Origin: Mya arenaria | Lineage: Eukaryota > Mollusca > Bivalvia > Myida > Myidae | DNA: 64,000 nucleotides | Reading direction: 5' to 3' | Assembly (NCBI RefSeq): GCF_026914265.1 | Contig: NC_069130.1 | Coordinates: 43,706,929-43,770,928, forward strand | Part shown: positions 23,225 to 35,074 of the stretch, piece by piece | How positions within the stretch are numbered: position 1 is the first letter of the stretch | Layout: the number at the start of each line of letters is the position of its first letter | The notes under the pieces: generated by a model | What the model saw: the letters and a program-made list of their open reading frames with translations, nothing else | Told to the model about the DNA's origin: nothing | Databases searched by the model: none | Position numbers and translations under genes: made by a program

Positions 23225-25495
23225 TGGGCGCATTTCACTAGGCTACGACAGGCGGCGTCGGTGTCGGTTATCCACCATCCGACACCATCCGACAGGAACG
23301 TCGATTGACCGAATTTCAACTAAACACTGGCCGAAGGGTGACGTCGAGAAACCCAAACTGACGCAGAGTGACCGAGAGAACATTTTCTGACCCCGGTAAA
23401 TTTTGAGCATGCATAAAAATCGGCTGTGACAGGCCAAGATATCATTTTGACCGAGTCCTAACCCTCATCAACCGAACTGCATCGCAAGGTGACGCAAGTC
23501 TAACCGAATAGCAACCCATCGACCTAACACAAACCCTGAGAAACCCTGCCTGTCCGAGTGTTTTATCAGACTCGGTCAACAGTGCGTTTCTCTGCGTTGG
23601 TGTTACGTCACCGTCGGTTGCTCTGCGTCGACATTTGGTCACATTCAGTCAGCGTCGACATTTGGTCACATTCAGTCAGCCAACAATGTCAGGGACAGTC
23701 ATGCACTGCCTGGTGGGGTTAGACATGGGTCGCCATTCAGTCATGCTGCGTCAACTTGCGCCAGTGTTACGTCAATATTCGGTCAGCTTGGGTTGTAGTT
23801 TGGTCAATGTCGGTTGCTATAAGTACGGGTGCGCCAGACACGGTTAGTTAGTGATACATTTGTTTTCCACAGCACCATGCTACCAAAGAAACCAAGAAAA
23901 ACGTTCATCCAGGCAATAAAGAAGCCATTCTCCTGGGATGAGATTGCGGTCTTCGTCTTCCCCATCAAACTGGCCCGGCTGCTGACCCGGGTACCGCCTG
24001 CGCATCATGTTGTGGAGGATCACACAGCACTTGACGATGAGCTGGACCACCTCTGGAGAGTGCTGCATCCTACCAAGGACTACTCTAAACCGTTTTGCCA
24101 TGATGCCAAATGCATTCTCTACAACCCGACGTCCTCTTGATATGCGGTAATTGTACATTGCCTGTGATCTGGTCATGCCTTGCTTGGAGTAAGGTTTCAT
24201 CAAGTTGGTAAGGAGTGCGAATGCGTCGTCCACAAGGAGGAAGTAGGGGTGTCCTCGTCATTAGAAGGAAGTGAATTTTTTTTGGGGAACCCTATGGTAC
24301 GGTTGTCCATGGCCTCTTTGAGCTCACTGCCGTTGAAGATCTGGGCATCTGATATGTGACCGGCTCCTCCAACATCACACCACAGGAACCTATAGTTGGC
24401 ATCAGCCAGGGACATTAGGACAATGGAGTAACACCCCTTATAGTTATAGTAGTAGGAGCTTGACTTGATTGGGCATTTAAGAGCCACATGTTTCCTATCC
24501 AGGGCACCCAGAGCATGAGGGACGTTCCACCTCCTTTGAAACTGCTGGGCCACCTCTCTTCATTCATCGGGGGTGACGGGGCACTGGACCTCCTCTTCTG
24601 CAAATTCATCGATGATGGCCTGACATACATCTGGCAGAAAGCTGCCGATGGTGTGTAGGGACACTTTTAAGTTGTACTGCATACTTGGGTAGTTGTTCCC
24701 AGTAGCCAGGTGCCGGAGTACCACAGCTAACTTCAGCCCTGGTTCCAGTGGTCTTCTGAACTTGGTGTCCTTCTTCTGGAGGCGAGGCGTCAGTCGGTGG
24801 AGCAGGAATTGGAATACATGTATGTCTGGAGGCATGTGAAGGTAGTGAGTGAAAGACTGCACATCATCGTTCCGGAGCTTGACCATAAGGTTGTGGTACT
24901 GGCCAGCGGAGACTCGCTAATCTTCTGTTAACCAGGTCCTCACCATGAACCGCTTCTTGCTATATCTTCTTCGGGCCCTTTGCCTCCTTCTTTCCTGCAG
25001 GACCTCGGCCTGGGCACGGATGTAGGCATGATGCTGAACAATCAGATCAGCCTGGAAAAGTCCTAGTACATGCTCATCCATACTGTCCCTGGACTGGACT
25101 GGAGTAGATTGGACCACCCCAGGCCTGAAATCACACTATTCTAAATCAACGAAGGTCGCAGCCATTAACATGTCTGACTCTATGTGACTCTCCGTGGCGT
25201 AACATCGACGCACACTAACCCACATCGACGTATGTTTGTCCTATGTGCATCCCAGTGCATCGCAACTCTGACACTCATCATCACACCATCAACGCAGCTA
25301 TTGCCGAACACCGACCGACACAGGCCCATTTTTACCGAATACTAACGTAACTCTGACCGATATGAATCGTAGATGTGACATTTGAGTTTGAAAATGTTCG
25401 AAAATGCTCGAAGAGTTTTGCGACAGCCCAAAATTTACTGACCGACTCTGATTGACACTGACGCAGCGCAAGTGAAATGGGCGTATTACTTACTG
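23225..25495 (-). mobile_element. Harbinger/PIF DNA transposon, 2.27 kb, inactive
   Basis: TTA is duplicated at 23222-23224 and 25496-25498. The terminal inverted repeats are TGGGCGCATTTCACT and (complement) TACGCCCATTTCACT. Subterminal regions are rich in GACGCAG and GTCGGT motifs. A minus-strand HARBI1-like transposase remnant fills the centre. The three-base TWA duplication and the transposase type fit PIF/Harbinger. The second, Myb-like gene of full Harbingers is not seen. Confidence 0.85.
23880..25117 (-). pseudogene. HARBI1-like transposase, broken
   Basis: Minus-strand segments 25117-24917, 24886-24560, 24553-24244 and 24244-23880 together resemble a PIF/Harbinger DDE transposase of about 410 residues. 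The N-terminal part is Arg-rich, followed by the helical region (RTWLTED...QYHNLMVKLRNDD). The DDE landmarks are GALDRKHVALKCP (first Asp), DVGGAGHISDAQIF (conserved), DDAFALLTNLMKPY (second Asp) and YRISRGRRVVENAFGI (Glu). Three breaks are visible: an in-frame TAG at 24917-24919, an in-frame TGA at 24560-24562 where the family usually has Trp, and a one-base loss in the C run near 24245-24248 that shifts frame just before DDAFALL. It cannot make a full transposase, although all catalytic landmarks remain. The chosen ATG at 25117 is the first in frame. Domestication is unlikely because the frame is open nowhere along its length. Confidence 0.85.
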
Positions 25496-25828
25496 ATGTA
25501 TCCTATCGCTTACGACACATGCATCTTTCGCAGTTTTGGCGCAGTGTTCCAAGGTTGTCTTATCACGTACATCCCAACAATTTAAAAAAGTGTCGGTATA
25601 TTTATCTGTACACATAAATAGATATGATTTAAACTGGTTAACCATTATGCGCTAGTTTTAAACGGGGAAACTCAGATGATACAGCATTGAATGTTGCGTT
25701 TATTCATTTAATTATATAAAAATGGTGTATTATCGATCTCCTACTGGTTCGCATTGTCAATTCTATGCTTGTTTTGAGAAAAATTACATTTGTCAATTTC
25801 TGGACCATCAGGTTTCATGTCCCTTTAT

Positions 25829-28199
25829 AAAGACATTTTTCAATCTCAATCTCTCAATCTGAACTCATTTCTTGCACATAACAACATGGCATGATAACAA
25901 CAATATCTTACTACTTTAAAATGCGCATTCTTTTATGTATTTGTTGTGAATTGTAAAACCTCAGTGCTCTAAATCCAGAGCGAATAATGAACCTAATAGT
26001 AATTCAAATGTATTTCATACGTTAAACATTACACTCCATATTATGCAAAGTTATTGGCATTATTTAAATGTCTTACAAACTGTTTGCTGATAAGAAGATA
26101 AAAATACAATTATAAAAATAACTTGAAAAACAGAATATATTTTCTTTACTTTTAAATTATATGCAATAATTTTTTTATCAATTCAAATAATTAACTCCGT
26201 TGAGTTGAGAAAAGATTTCAATATTTTAAGGGTTATATGGGTGTCATAATTTTGCATTTTAAATTTGTCTGATTTTTAGTGTCGCTGTCACCAGCGCCGT
26301 CGTAGTGCCAAAAAACCTGACTATAATTCAAAAACGGTTCAATATATTCGATTGAGCCATTGGACACGTCTTGTCAGAGACAATATGCATGCGTAGAGCA
26401 AAGCCCATTACTCTGACGTTCATTGTCTATCTTACGTCACTATCTATGACGTCACACAAGAAACGGTGCTGATTCGTAACTAAATCAAATTCGTTGAGAA
26501 TGAGTTTAAGTTGATAAAAGAGTTTGTATAAAGGTATGAAACCGCCAATTACTATTTATAAGAAGACCTCTTAATTCTGCAGAAAAATACAACAGTTATC
26601 ATTAATAAGTGAACATGTGCTTAACTAATTTCTTGTCGACATGCGTAGTAAACCCTTTTTTGTTCTAAAAAGCATTAATCAAAGGACTAAAACACTTATA
26701 ATGAAGCGATGCAATACTTTCTTCGGTCTGATATTATTTTTACTGATAAAACATGCTTGTGCTTTATATTTTCTAATCCTTGCATAATAAAACATGAACT
26801 ATATTCAACATTTACAATGTCCTCAGTGATTGCAAAAATGTAGTTTTTCTATGATGACGAGTGAAATAAAATACGATCTTACACTGAAATAAACAAATGT
26901 TCTGTTTCTTTTATGCTTATTTTTGGAGTTTTATTTGTTTTTCATTTATTTCTGAATAACCCCCTTTTTTTGAAAAGGGTGGTTTTTACGCCGCTACCCG
27001 TTGGGCGCCCCTTATGCAAAATTATAGCTGTCAACTTTTCTATTTTCGGTTTGCTGAGAAATAGTTCTTTGCTATTCATTCTTATAGTTTATTATTCGTT
27101 CGTTTTTTAGTGCAAAGCTTTTATGAACAGTAATCAATGAAGTTTTATAAATGCACATATGTTCCAAAAAATAATGAAAACACTTTTATTTTAAGTGGGA
27201 CATGAATACATAACCAAATTACTACGCCGCTATTTCATGAATGAAAATTTGGAAGGTCAAATGTGTTATCAAAACAAATCCGGATACTCATTGGATTTTA
27301 ACATTATTCTTAGTTCAAGACTGCATGTGTTTTATAGTACTTAAATTAATATTCAGTCATCTTACTGTAAGAGACCAGTCTGTTTCGCTTAAAAACAGGT
27401 TTGTTTTCCAGATAAAGAGTGAATGCCACGCTAGTTTGTTGACAAGTTTTGAGGTGTGGGTGGGGTAAAAAATATCGGATTATCTGTAAATTGTTGGGTG
27501 AATTTTCCTGGAAGCTCATTTTACTTATTACAACGGCAAACAGTTCAAAATACATTTGAACGATAATATAAAATTCTATTATTCTGTTCGAACAGTTGTT
27601 TTTGTCTGTAATTTGTTTGGTATAAAAACAAATGTTCGAACATTCAGCTTCAAAGTCTGACAAAAATCAAGAAAATGTTTGAAAAACGGAATTACCGGTA
27701 ATAAAATGTAAGTTGTTAATTTCCAAATATATATTTATTTAAATTTATAAAACATTTCTTTATTTTTCTAACATTTTTTTGCCAACATTTACTGGTTCAA
27801 AATCCAGTGTTCTGTTTTGAACTACAAAGGAATTTAAAAGTAGTTCTGAAAGTTGATATTTTCACTCCTTATTTTGCTGTGAAAATATCAAATTTTCACA
27901 GTTGTTATTTCACTGTTAAAACCCCATATTTCATCGAAAAGCATGAAATAAAACACAATTTATACTAAATCAAAACAGTGTGATAAGCATGATCCTGTTA
28001 TAAGGGACGTTATAACAGGATCATACTTAAGACGTTTCGAGAAAATCGGGCCATGTATAACATCTGAAACACTGCATGTTAAAGCTGAAGTTTTTGCTTC
28101 TAAAATGATCAAGACAACCTAGTAAAATTCAAAATACTATAGAACACTAGACACACCTTATATAGCAGGATTGCTTTATTACACGACTAGTAACAGCAT
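25829..28199. other. Long gene-free AT-rich stretch
   Basis: About 2.4 kb without a convincing exon. Frames at 26913-27110, 27241-27468 and 27346-27663 are AT-rich chance frames. Two palindromic blocks are noted: TGATCCTGTTATAAGGGACG with its complement (27988-28024), and a TGACGTCA site at 26447-26454. Confidence 0.4.
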
Positions 28200-28204
28200 C
28201 AAAC

Positions 28205-28305
28205 GGACACGATTGGCGGCCATCTTGGATTCACAATTGGTGGCCATCTTGGATTTACAATGGGGACCATCTTGGATTCACAATTTGTGGCCATCTTGGA
28301 TATAT
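28205..28305. repeat. Four copies of a GGCCATCTTGGATTCACAATT unit
   Basis: Units of about 27-31 bp, each with CCATCTTGGAT, lie at about 28217, 28245, 28268 and 28291. CCATCTT (complement AAGATGG) is the core of the known YY1 binding site. Function is not shown. Confidence 0.6.
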
Positions 28306-29254
28306 TAGCGAAACTCCTCAGTTCATTAGTGAGCGCTCGAGAATGCGTATGCGGTCGCTCGAAGCGCGTGCATTGTTGAACAAACCTCAGTTCTATAATG
28401 TTATAAGTCAATTGTGTTGTCTCAGGCTCGGGGTACACTTAAGAGTATATTGTTAACTTTTAATTACTTCTAATTTGAGTATTTCGACCCAACGAATATA
28501 GACGCCATGATTTACAGCCCTTTGAGCGATAAACAATCTATCAGTTGTTTGGGGCGGATAAATTCTTTGTTTCTACTATATTGACCACATTTGACCTAAT
28601 ACTAACTAACTTAGGCAGAATGATTATTTTTCAGCAGTCGATTGTATAAAGCTTATTATATTTTCGGTTTGGTCAAAGTTATTCAAAATGCTTATTGATT
28701 GGTCAATATTTATCCAAATATAATTACTAACCAATCACATCGTGTTAGTCGACTAGCCAAAATATAAACTATTGACATCCAATCAAAGTAATATTCATTT
28801 GGCTGCTGCATACTATCAGGATAAATTAACTGGCCAGAAATAGACAATAAAATAGAGATAATCATACAGAAGCACTAAACCACAATAGTTATGAAAAGGC
28901 AGTCTCGGTTTGATTAAGACTGTATGAAATGAATGTCTGGACAAAGCCATTGTCGTCTCCAACGTCTGACATACGGGCACACTACGATACATTTTTTTCT
29001 CTCAAACTGTCTGCCCTTGACCCTCCCAACTTAACATGTTTTAAGCGTTGAGTTTTCTTCTGTCTGAACTTGAAGAGATCATTGTAGTAGTTGGATTATG
29101 AATGTCAAACAGATAAAAACAAGAGATCGACATCGCTCGTCTTACCAGCATTACACAAACATGTTTTTGTAATGGTTCATTAGTATTTGGTAGATATTTT
29201 GAACAATGAATTTAAAATATGAATGCTGGTGTCGAGCATAATGTTAAAAAATTT
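28306..29254. other. Gene-free stretch
   Basis: The minus frame 28199-28438 overlaps the CCATCTT repeat and is not credible. No other feature is supported. Confidence 0.35.
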
Positions 29255-29815
29255 AAGGAATGAATTGCGGGATTAATGTCATTATCTGGGTATGAACGAG
29301 GTTGGGCTGGTTAAAGTGGACTCCACGCGTACTTTGACCAGCCAAATTGCGTTCATATATCCGAAAATGACATCAATTACGCAATTCATTGACATATACT
29401 TACACCGATAGTTCATTATTTTATTCAGAATTTCTTAAAAAATACTTCTTTTCATTTAAAAAAACTTACAGTTATTCTTTCTCACCCATTCTGTTAATAG
29501 AGCGACCCGACCGTAACCGGAAATAGTCAAATGACGTCACTATAACGCGGGAAAAGAAAAACCACTTAAAATAACTTTTGAACGTTAATTACAACAATAC
29601 ATTTAACAGATCATAAATTTACGCTTGCTTACATGTTAATTTAAGTTTTTCGGGACCTGCTGACACGATGCAAACAATAACTAGATTAATACATTTCAAT
29701 ATACATGAATATTGTTATGCGGTGACCAACATATCCTAAAATGTTGCGTTCATCGGATGATAATCGCAATTGCCGAAACGCAGTTTATAAAAGGAATAGA
29801 TGTTGAGGTGTAAAT
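29255..29815 (+). repeat. Dispersed repeat with palindromic head and promoter-like block, copy 1
   Basis: The head is an inverted repeat of about 137 bp (GAATGAATTGCGGGATTAATG ... CATCAATTACGCAATTCATT). A conserved block holds ACCGGAAA (29516-29523), TGACGTCA (29532-29539) and CGCGGGAAAA (about 29547-29555). The tail is GCGTTCAT...CGCAATTGCCGAAACGCAG. Copies lie inverted at 35075-35635 and direct at 60950-61455. Confidence 0.75.
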
Positions 29816-30628
29816 ATTGATATTTTAAGCTAGTTTCTCACGGCAAATAGATCGATTTCAAATTTTAACAAGCATTTATGAAACCTAATATTCTGATCAA
29901 GTTTCATCGAATTCGAGTACCAAATCGTTGCTTCAAAGTTAAAGTTTTCTTTGATTTGACACTGAAAGCACAAGACCCACTATCAAAATATACCTTTTAA
30001 GGAGGCAATTGGTTCTGACTAAAAATTAAATGACTTCGGAACACGATTTCAAAACGATTTGTTTTGATCTGTCAGAGTAACCTAAAGATTGACTTCACAT
30101 GATACGAACTTGACCTAGAAAGAGTTATGAAAACAAACATTCTGGAAACGTTAACCTGGTTGTGGATCAGCATAGTGGTCCAAGGTAGGATAATATGACT
30201 TTCCCTCAATTTAACCTAGCGATCAATTGTTTGACTGCACATGGCCTAGTATCAGACTTGACCTAGATAAATGTGAATGTAAACGATCAGTTTTACCACG
30301 TTTCACTTGACTTAAGACGATAGCGTTAAAATATTATCGTTTCACTTGAGCTTGTGATACCGTTTTGACTAAACATGACAGTATTTGATCTTGACGATTT
30401 TACGAAGACATCCTAGCGAAAGTTCATTGATTTTGGGCCAATTTTGAGGCATCCAGTGTTTTACCATGCCTTTTATTAATGACCGAGATTTGACCAGTAC
30501 CAAGAGTCCGTAGAGACAAACACTCTGACACTAATTCATCGATCCTTGAACCAAAAGTGAGCGTTTTTCAATGATAACGAACCGAATGTGGATGGAAGGC
30601 GGATACCCAAAGTTATAATTTATTTAAT

Positions 30629-30632
<4 letters not shown>

Positions 30633-30715
<83 letters not shown>
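30633..30715. repeat. (TA)n microsatellite, about 41 units
   Basis: An uninterrupted TA run lies upstream of glycosyltransferase copy A. It is absent from the matching position of unit B (about 37055). Confidence 0.95.
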
Positions 30716-30719
<4 letters not shown>

Positions 30720-31120
30720 CAACGAATGTTTTTTTTCAATACTAATATATGTCATCGATCGACTGGACGTGTCCGTAAGGCTAGCTGCTATTTGTATTCT
30801 TTTTATCAAAACTTCTTTTCTTCATATTCGCTATTTTATTTAATAACTTGATGTCTTGTTCCATTTCCAGAAAGAAAATATTGCATTAAAAATCGCAAGC
30901 TTTGGACTTTGTCCGTTTCCATGATACATTTAACTAAAAGTATTTTAGACAGTCGATTGATTATTGGCAATTACTATTATAATTGAGATATTATAGATAT
31001 GTAAATACAAACAGTCCGATAGTAGAGATACTTTTACTATTAAAAGCAGTGCCACAGATGTCACGGTCCGGGAGAACATGTGGAAATTGCTATTTACCAA
31101 AACAACACTGAACAACAGTC

Positions 31121-31985
31121 ATGAAAGCGTTAAAGAAAATGGTCTTCCTACAATCACTTTGTGTTATATTTTTATAAGTATTATTAATATGTGAAGTCTC
31201 CAAAGAGGAGTATGTTAGTATATTACGGCCAGTGCCACGTGCCATAAGTAGCATCGTGCAAAATAAGATGGACTATTCTTTTAACTCTAAATAACGCATT
31301 TCTAGATTTCTTCTACAATTGGCTTTGGCATTTCGACAGACTTTCTTTACGGAACAATATCATCATGAAAGCCGAAGATAAACAGGCGTTTCATGAACTA
31401 CAAAATATAACAAGAGACAATATCAGAGTCTGGTTAAGCAGAAAAAGCAATTCAAATTCAAAAGCGGCTCTGAAATTTAATTCATATCAATTTCTGCATC
31501 TTATGAAGGAGCGACCTGGACATATTTTAGCAGCATTACAAGATTCAGCGTATGTGCTTTTTAACGATGTTGATACGGTATGGAAGTCAAATCCACTTCC
31601 GTATCTACACTTAAACGATTCCTTAGAAAGTTATGACATTTTAGCTCAGATGGACGGCGGCGGTTTTTGCGCAGGATTTTTAGCATTTCGGAAAACAAAC
31701 ATAACTTTAGAATTTGTAAAAGAATGGAGTACGCGTCTACAGTTGAATCGAGGAAAAAATGATGAAGTGATTTTTAACGAGCTGGCATCAGAGGGCTTTG
31801 CCGAAACACGAATCAAAGGTCTCGACAGAGATTATTTTCAAAAGTATAGCAGCAAGCAAAGACGAAACGTTGTGGTCGTGCATAATAATTTCATTTTGTC
31901 ACATGATAGTAAGCTACAACGATTTGAAAAGTTTGGACTGTGGAATTTGAATTCAAAGAACCATATGGCTTGGTTTCCCAAATAA
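31121..31985 (+). pseudogene. PF03407-type glycosyltransferase, decayed copy A
   Basis: The frame from 31365 to the TAA at 31985 gives 206 residues with the family landmarks: YVLFNDVDTVWKSNP (DxD-type metal/nucleotide site), GGGFCAGFLAFRK, NDEVIFNEL and VVVHNNFI. The start equivalent to copy B is the ATG at 31121, which reads MKALKKMVFLQSLCVIFL and hits TAA at 31175. A net frame shift then separates the signal-anchor part from the catalytic frame. Relative to copy B it has also lost about seven residues between the conserved LD and YFQKY (the FPDGQKY region). Conversely it keeps a C-terminal tail of 11 residues (ending HMAWFPK) that B lacks. Without its membrane anchor it is unlikely to work in the Golgi. 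Use of an internal ATG at 31365 is the alternative. Confidence 0.7.
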
Positions 31986-32280
31986 GTGTATTATCCTTTA
32001 CATGCGTTCATGGTTTGTAAAATGAACATATGGCAAATTACAAAGAGTGTTAAAATAAGATACTGAAAAGGGAATCCTGCAATTAATGTTGAAGAATGCA
32101 AATGAATCATAACTCTGTTTTTGGTAATTTCATAATTATTGCCAGGGCGTTCACTTTTATACTATGTTTTTGTCTGGAGCATATCCTTATGACTTGATCT
32201 GCTTTAGTATCAAAACCTTTAGATCTGTCTTAACTTACTTAGGCTTCGTTCTTGAGATTAGACACTTAACAATTATGTTA

Positions 32281-32480
32281 ATGATAATATGAGAAAATAT
32301 GGCACAAGTAAATGCTTAATTTATGAATTAAAAAAAAATGAAGTACGTATTTTTACTTTTGACGTGAGTTTTCAGAGAGCTGACATTAAGGAGATAGTGT
32401 CTAAGTTAAATTTGCAACATGTGAATGAGAAAATTGAAAACACACTGTTTTCTTGGGGGTCCCATTTACATAAAAATAAC
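32281..32480. other. AT-rich spacer
   Basis: A short plus frame at 32289-32486 has no recognisable features. No gene is supported. Confidence 0.3.
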
Positions 32481-33330
32481 AGCTGATTAAGAACTGGTTG
32501 TAGCGCACACCTGGTTGTAACTTGAAGAGTTTACCAACAGCAAACACAGCTATTCCACCAAATAGATCATCTAATGTCATAATATAACACAATCTTCTTT
32601 AAATAGTGAGCAGAAAGTCAGTTGAAACTAGGAATATTTCCTCAGTGATCAGAAGGCACCGGTTTCAATGCTGCTATTCATTTTTGTAAATTGCTCTCAC
32701 ATTAGATTACTATAGTCGATTCCCCTTCTCTGAAACACTGGAATCGGACATAAGGAGTTCAGGGTTTGACCGCAAATATTAAATGCATCTACACCAGTGT
32801 ATGCTCCAATAAGAACTATAATATCGTCCTCAGATTGACCAATGCTAAGAATGCTAGTTGCATTTTGAACAACAGTCTGTATTAAGTGGCTTTTCCTAAC
32901 CATAGCTCCTCCGGATAGGAATATTTGAAGTGGTTTTCCTCATTGTATGGTTTTATATGACACAAACATGACAAACCACCATTGTAAAATTATCATTAAT
33001 TTTCTTCATCACTCAAGGACAAAATCATGTCAAACAACTTCTCAGAACTAACATGGTTGAGGTATTTCAAGTCTTGCCACCATTTTGCATGTCGCGGACT
33101 TTTCCTTCAAGTTTATCCAGTTGGATAACCCGCCATACAAAATCTTGTAGTCTTCAATGACAAATGCAGGGCTCATAGTCGCTCATTGACATTCTTGCTT
33201 GTTTTATGACATGTTTTCTTTCAAACAGACGACAATCACTCAGTCCCATGGATTGAACAGGTATCGGATATTTTACAAACGCAGTTATACGCAGTGTGGA
33301 AAACACGATCTTGCGAACAAAGTAAACAAT
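32481..33330 (-). pseudogene. Degraded coding relic, family not recognised
   Basis: The minus strand reads coding-like text in pieces. The best is 32903-32697 (MVRKSHLIQTVVQNATS, then SEDDIIVLIGAYTGVDAF, then CPIPVFQRRGIDYS). Upstream, near 33150-33000, another frame reads KWWQDLKYLNHVSSEKLFD and ILSLSDEEN. Stops and shifts separate the pieces and no splice sites are evident, which suggests a retroposed or transposon-borne gene fragment. I cannot name the family. The composition is clearly more protein-like than its AT-rich surroundings. Confidence 0.35.
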
Positions 33331-34590
33331 TGCCGCTTACGTTCTTGCAAATATAAATAATGCGAAATAGGATTCAGACTCAACGTTGATGCAAAGTCAG
33401 GGACTCTTTGAAACTATGTAATACTCGACAAACTCAGCTGAGTCTTGAATTAGACTCAGCTTTTGCGACTGAGTCCGAAATCCAGACTCGGACTTGAGAC
33501 CGCCCGTAATCTCGGATCCTCGGCCCATAATTGCCAACAGTCCAAGTCTCGACTCAGACTAATAAAACACACTTTTATATTTATCAAATTACAATGAATC
33601 ATTTTAAATACATTAATATCACCTTATCAATATGAAATTAATTTAATAATTCGAATAATAATTAAAATCCTGCAAACTTCATCATCAAAACTCAACTAGA
33701 AATATAAAGAAACAAAAATGAGGATTTGAAGTTTTGCCTCCTGAGTCTTACCTATGATTTGAGATTATTCGTAATCATATGTCCAACATTTCGACCGTGA
33801 AGCAAGGGAAGACGTTTGATTGCCGCCTTCACCCTATATCGCCCATGATACATTCTCGATTCACATATCCGTGTTTTTGACTCCTCCATAGTATCACTTA
33901 TTTTAGAACCATTAAATACTGCCCTTTCAACGGTTATATGTGATAGATCTGCCACTTATGCAATTTAGTACGGAGAACAACGTGTTATTTCGAGTCAAAC
34001 ATTAAACATACTACATTCAAATATACAAGTGAAAATACTCTTTGACCGGTGAAGTCTATTACGTCTTGATGAAATCGCAAAAAAACGCACATGGCATATT
34101 AGGGCAATGTTTTTCGTTTAAAAAATGGAAGAAAATAATTTTCTACCACCTCAGACAAGTATATCCAATAATTTAACCATGCTAGTTATTCTTATCTTGC
34201 CACGGGCGAAGATAAAATGCCCGTATAGAACTCCTTTCTAATGGTCACCACATTGTATTTACCTCCCTTGTTGAAGACTGTCGTCTTTAGCATCACAGAA
34301 ACCTTGTCTTGTGGAAATAATTAATTATTTCTCGCTTCAAATGTCAAAATAAAACAATTTTAACGCACCTTTTAAGAAATAATGCTTCACTCTCCTTAGA
34401 ACTATTTAAAGACCGATTTGACTATTAATATATTCTGAGTCACTGCTCGCATATCCGTGACAACTTTGAATTATCGCATATCCATGCGCAATTATTTTCA
34501 CTTAGCACAAAAGAGTTCCAGCAAATAATACATTTTTCTTTATTTTGTTTTACTGAGGTTGGAGAAAAAGCATCTACCATAGCCGCTCTT
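33331..34590. other. Gene-free stretch
   Basis: It includes a patch rich in GACTCAG/CTGAGTC words (33420-33560). The frame at 33752-33955 (minus) is not supported by splice sites or composition. Confidence 0.35.
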
Positions 34591-34695
34591 GTAAGATAGG
34601 TTCACCCCAACCCTCGCGTAGCGTGTTTTGCGGAAACTCGGTAAACTTCGTTTCCGCAAACACCCTACGCTCGGGTCGGAATGAACCTATCTTAC
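34591..34695. repeat. 105-nt near-perfect hairpin, possible MITE
   Basis: GTAAGATAGGTTCA at the left and TGAACCTATCTTAC at the right, with GCGTAGCG/CCCTACGC and TGCGGAAACT/GTTTCCGCA nested inside. Nearly the whole stretch pairs with itself, leaving a loop of a few bases. It is more GC-rich than its surroundings. Confidence 0.75.
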
Positions 34696-35074
34696 ACTCT
34701 CGGCCATGGAAGATACTTTTAATATACATCACGTTGTTTGGTTATAAATTAGTAACTTAGCGATATGCATGCATGGTCACAAAATAATACTTGGAAATGA
34801 TGTTGAAATCAGTTACCTATTATGAGTAACGTAAGTTGGTTGTGCATATGACATTATATACACCGTTTCTATCCGTTACTTAATATTTTGTCGTATCCTC
34901 CCAACTAGATCATTGGCCCATTTTATTAAAGTATCTTATTCGTAAACTCGAAAATATGAAATCTGTAGGAACAGCCTAGTTGGAAACACGGTTAAATATT
35001 TCATTTCATCAACTGTTTTAAACATAAAAATTGTCAAATACGGTCAATCTATAATATTAACACTTCAACTTCCA

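Larger units (their letters stand above)
23124..25828 (+). mobile_element. tRNA-like TTAA element, copy 2, split by a Harbinger insertion
   Basis: The left part, 23124-23224, begins TTAAAGGGACTAGACACC. The right part, 25496-25828, ends CATGTCCCTTTATAA, the inverted end. Joined across the insertion, the flanks match 12380-12410 of copy 1 (GCATT...CTTACT). A faint remnant of the tRNA-like core lies at about 25508-25555 (GCAGTTTTGGCG). Confidence 0.65.
30330..32280 (+). repeat. Segmental duplication unit A carrying a glycosyltransferase copy
   Basis: Matches unit B from TTTCACTTGAGCTTGTGA (about 30343 versus 36739) through GAGGCATCCAGTGT, the coding region, and into the 3' flank (GACTTG...GCTTTAGTAT, about 32190 versus 38955). 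Divergence is moderate, with indels. Confidence 0.75.

Noticed and set aside
23442..23847. Short frames in the left part of the Harbinger element
   Set aside because: Subterminal GTCGGT/GACGCAG repeat sequence; no Myb-like or other domain text.
28199..28438. 79-codon minus-strand frame ending in NPRWPPIVNPRWPPI
   Set aside because: The repeats come from the CCATCTTGG units; no splice or domain support.
30588..30851. Tyr/Ile-repeat frames on both strands
   Set aside because: They read through the (TA)n microsatellite.
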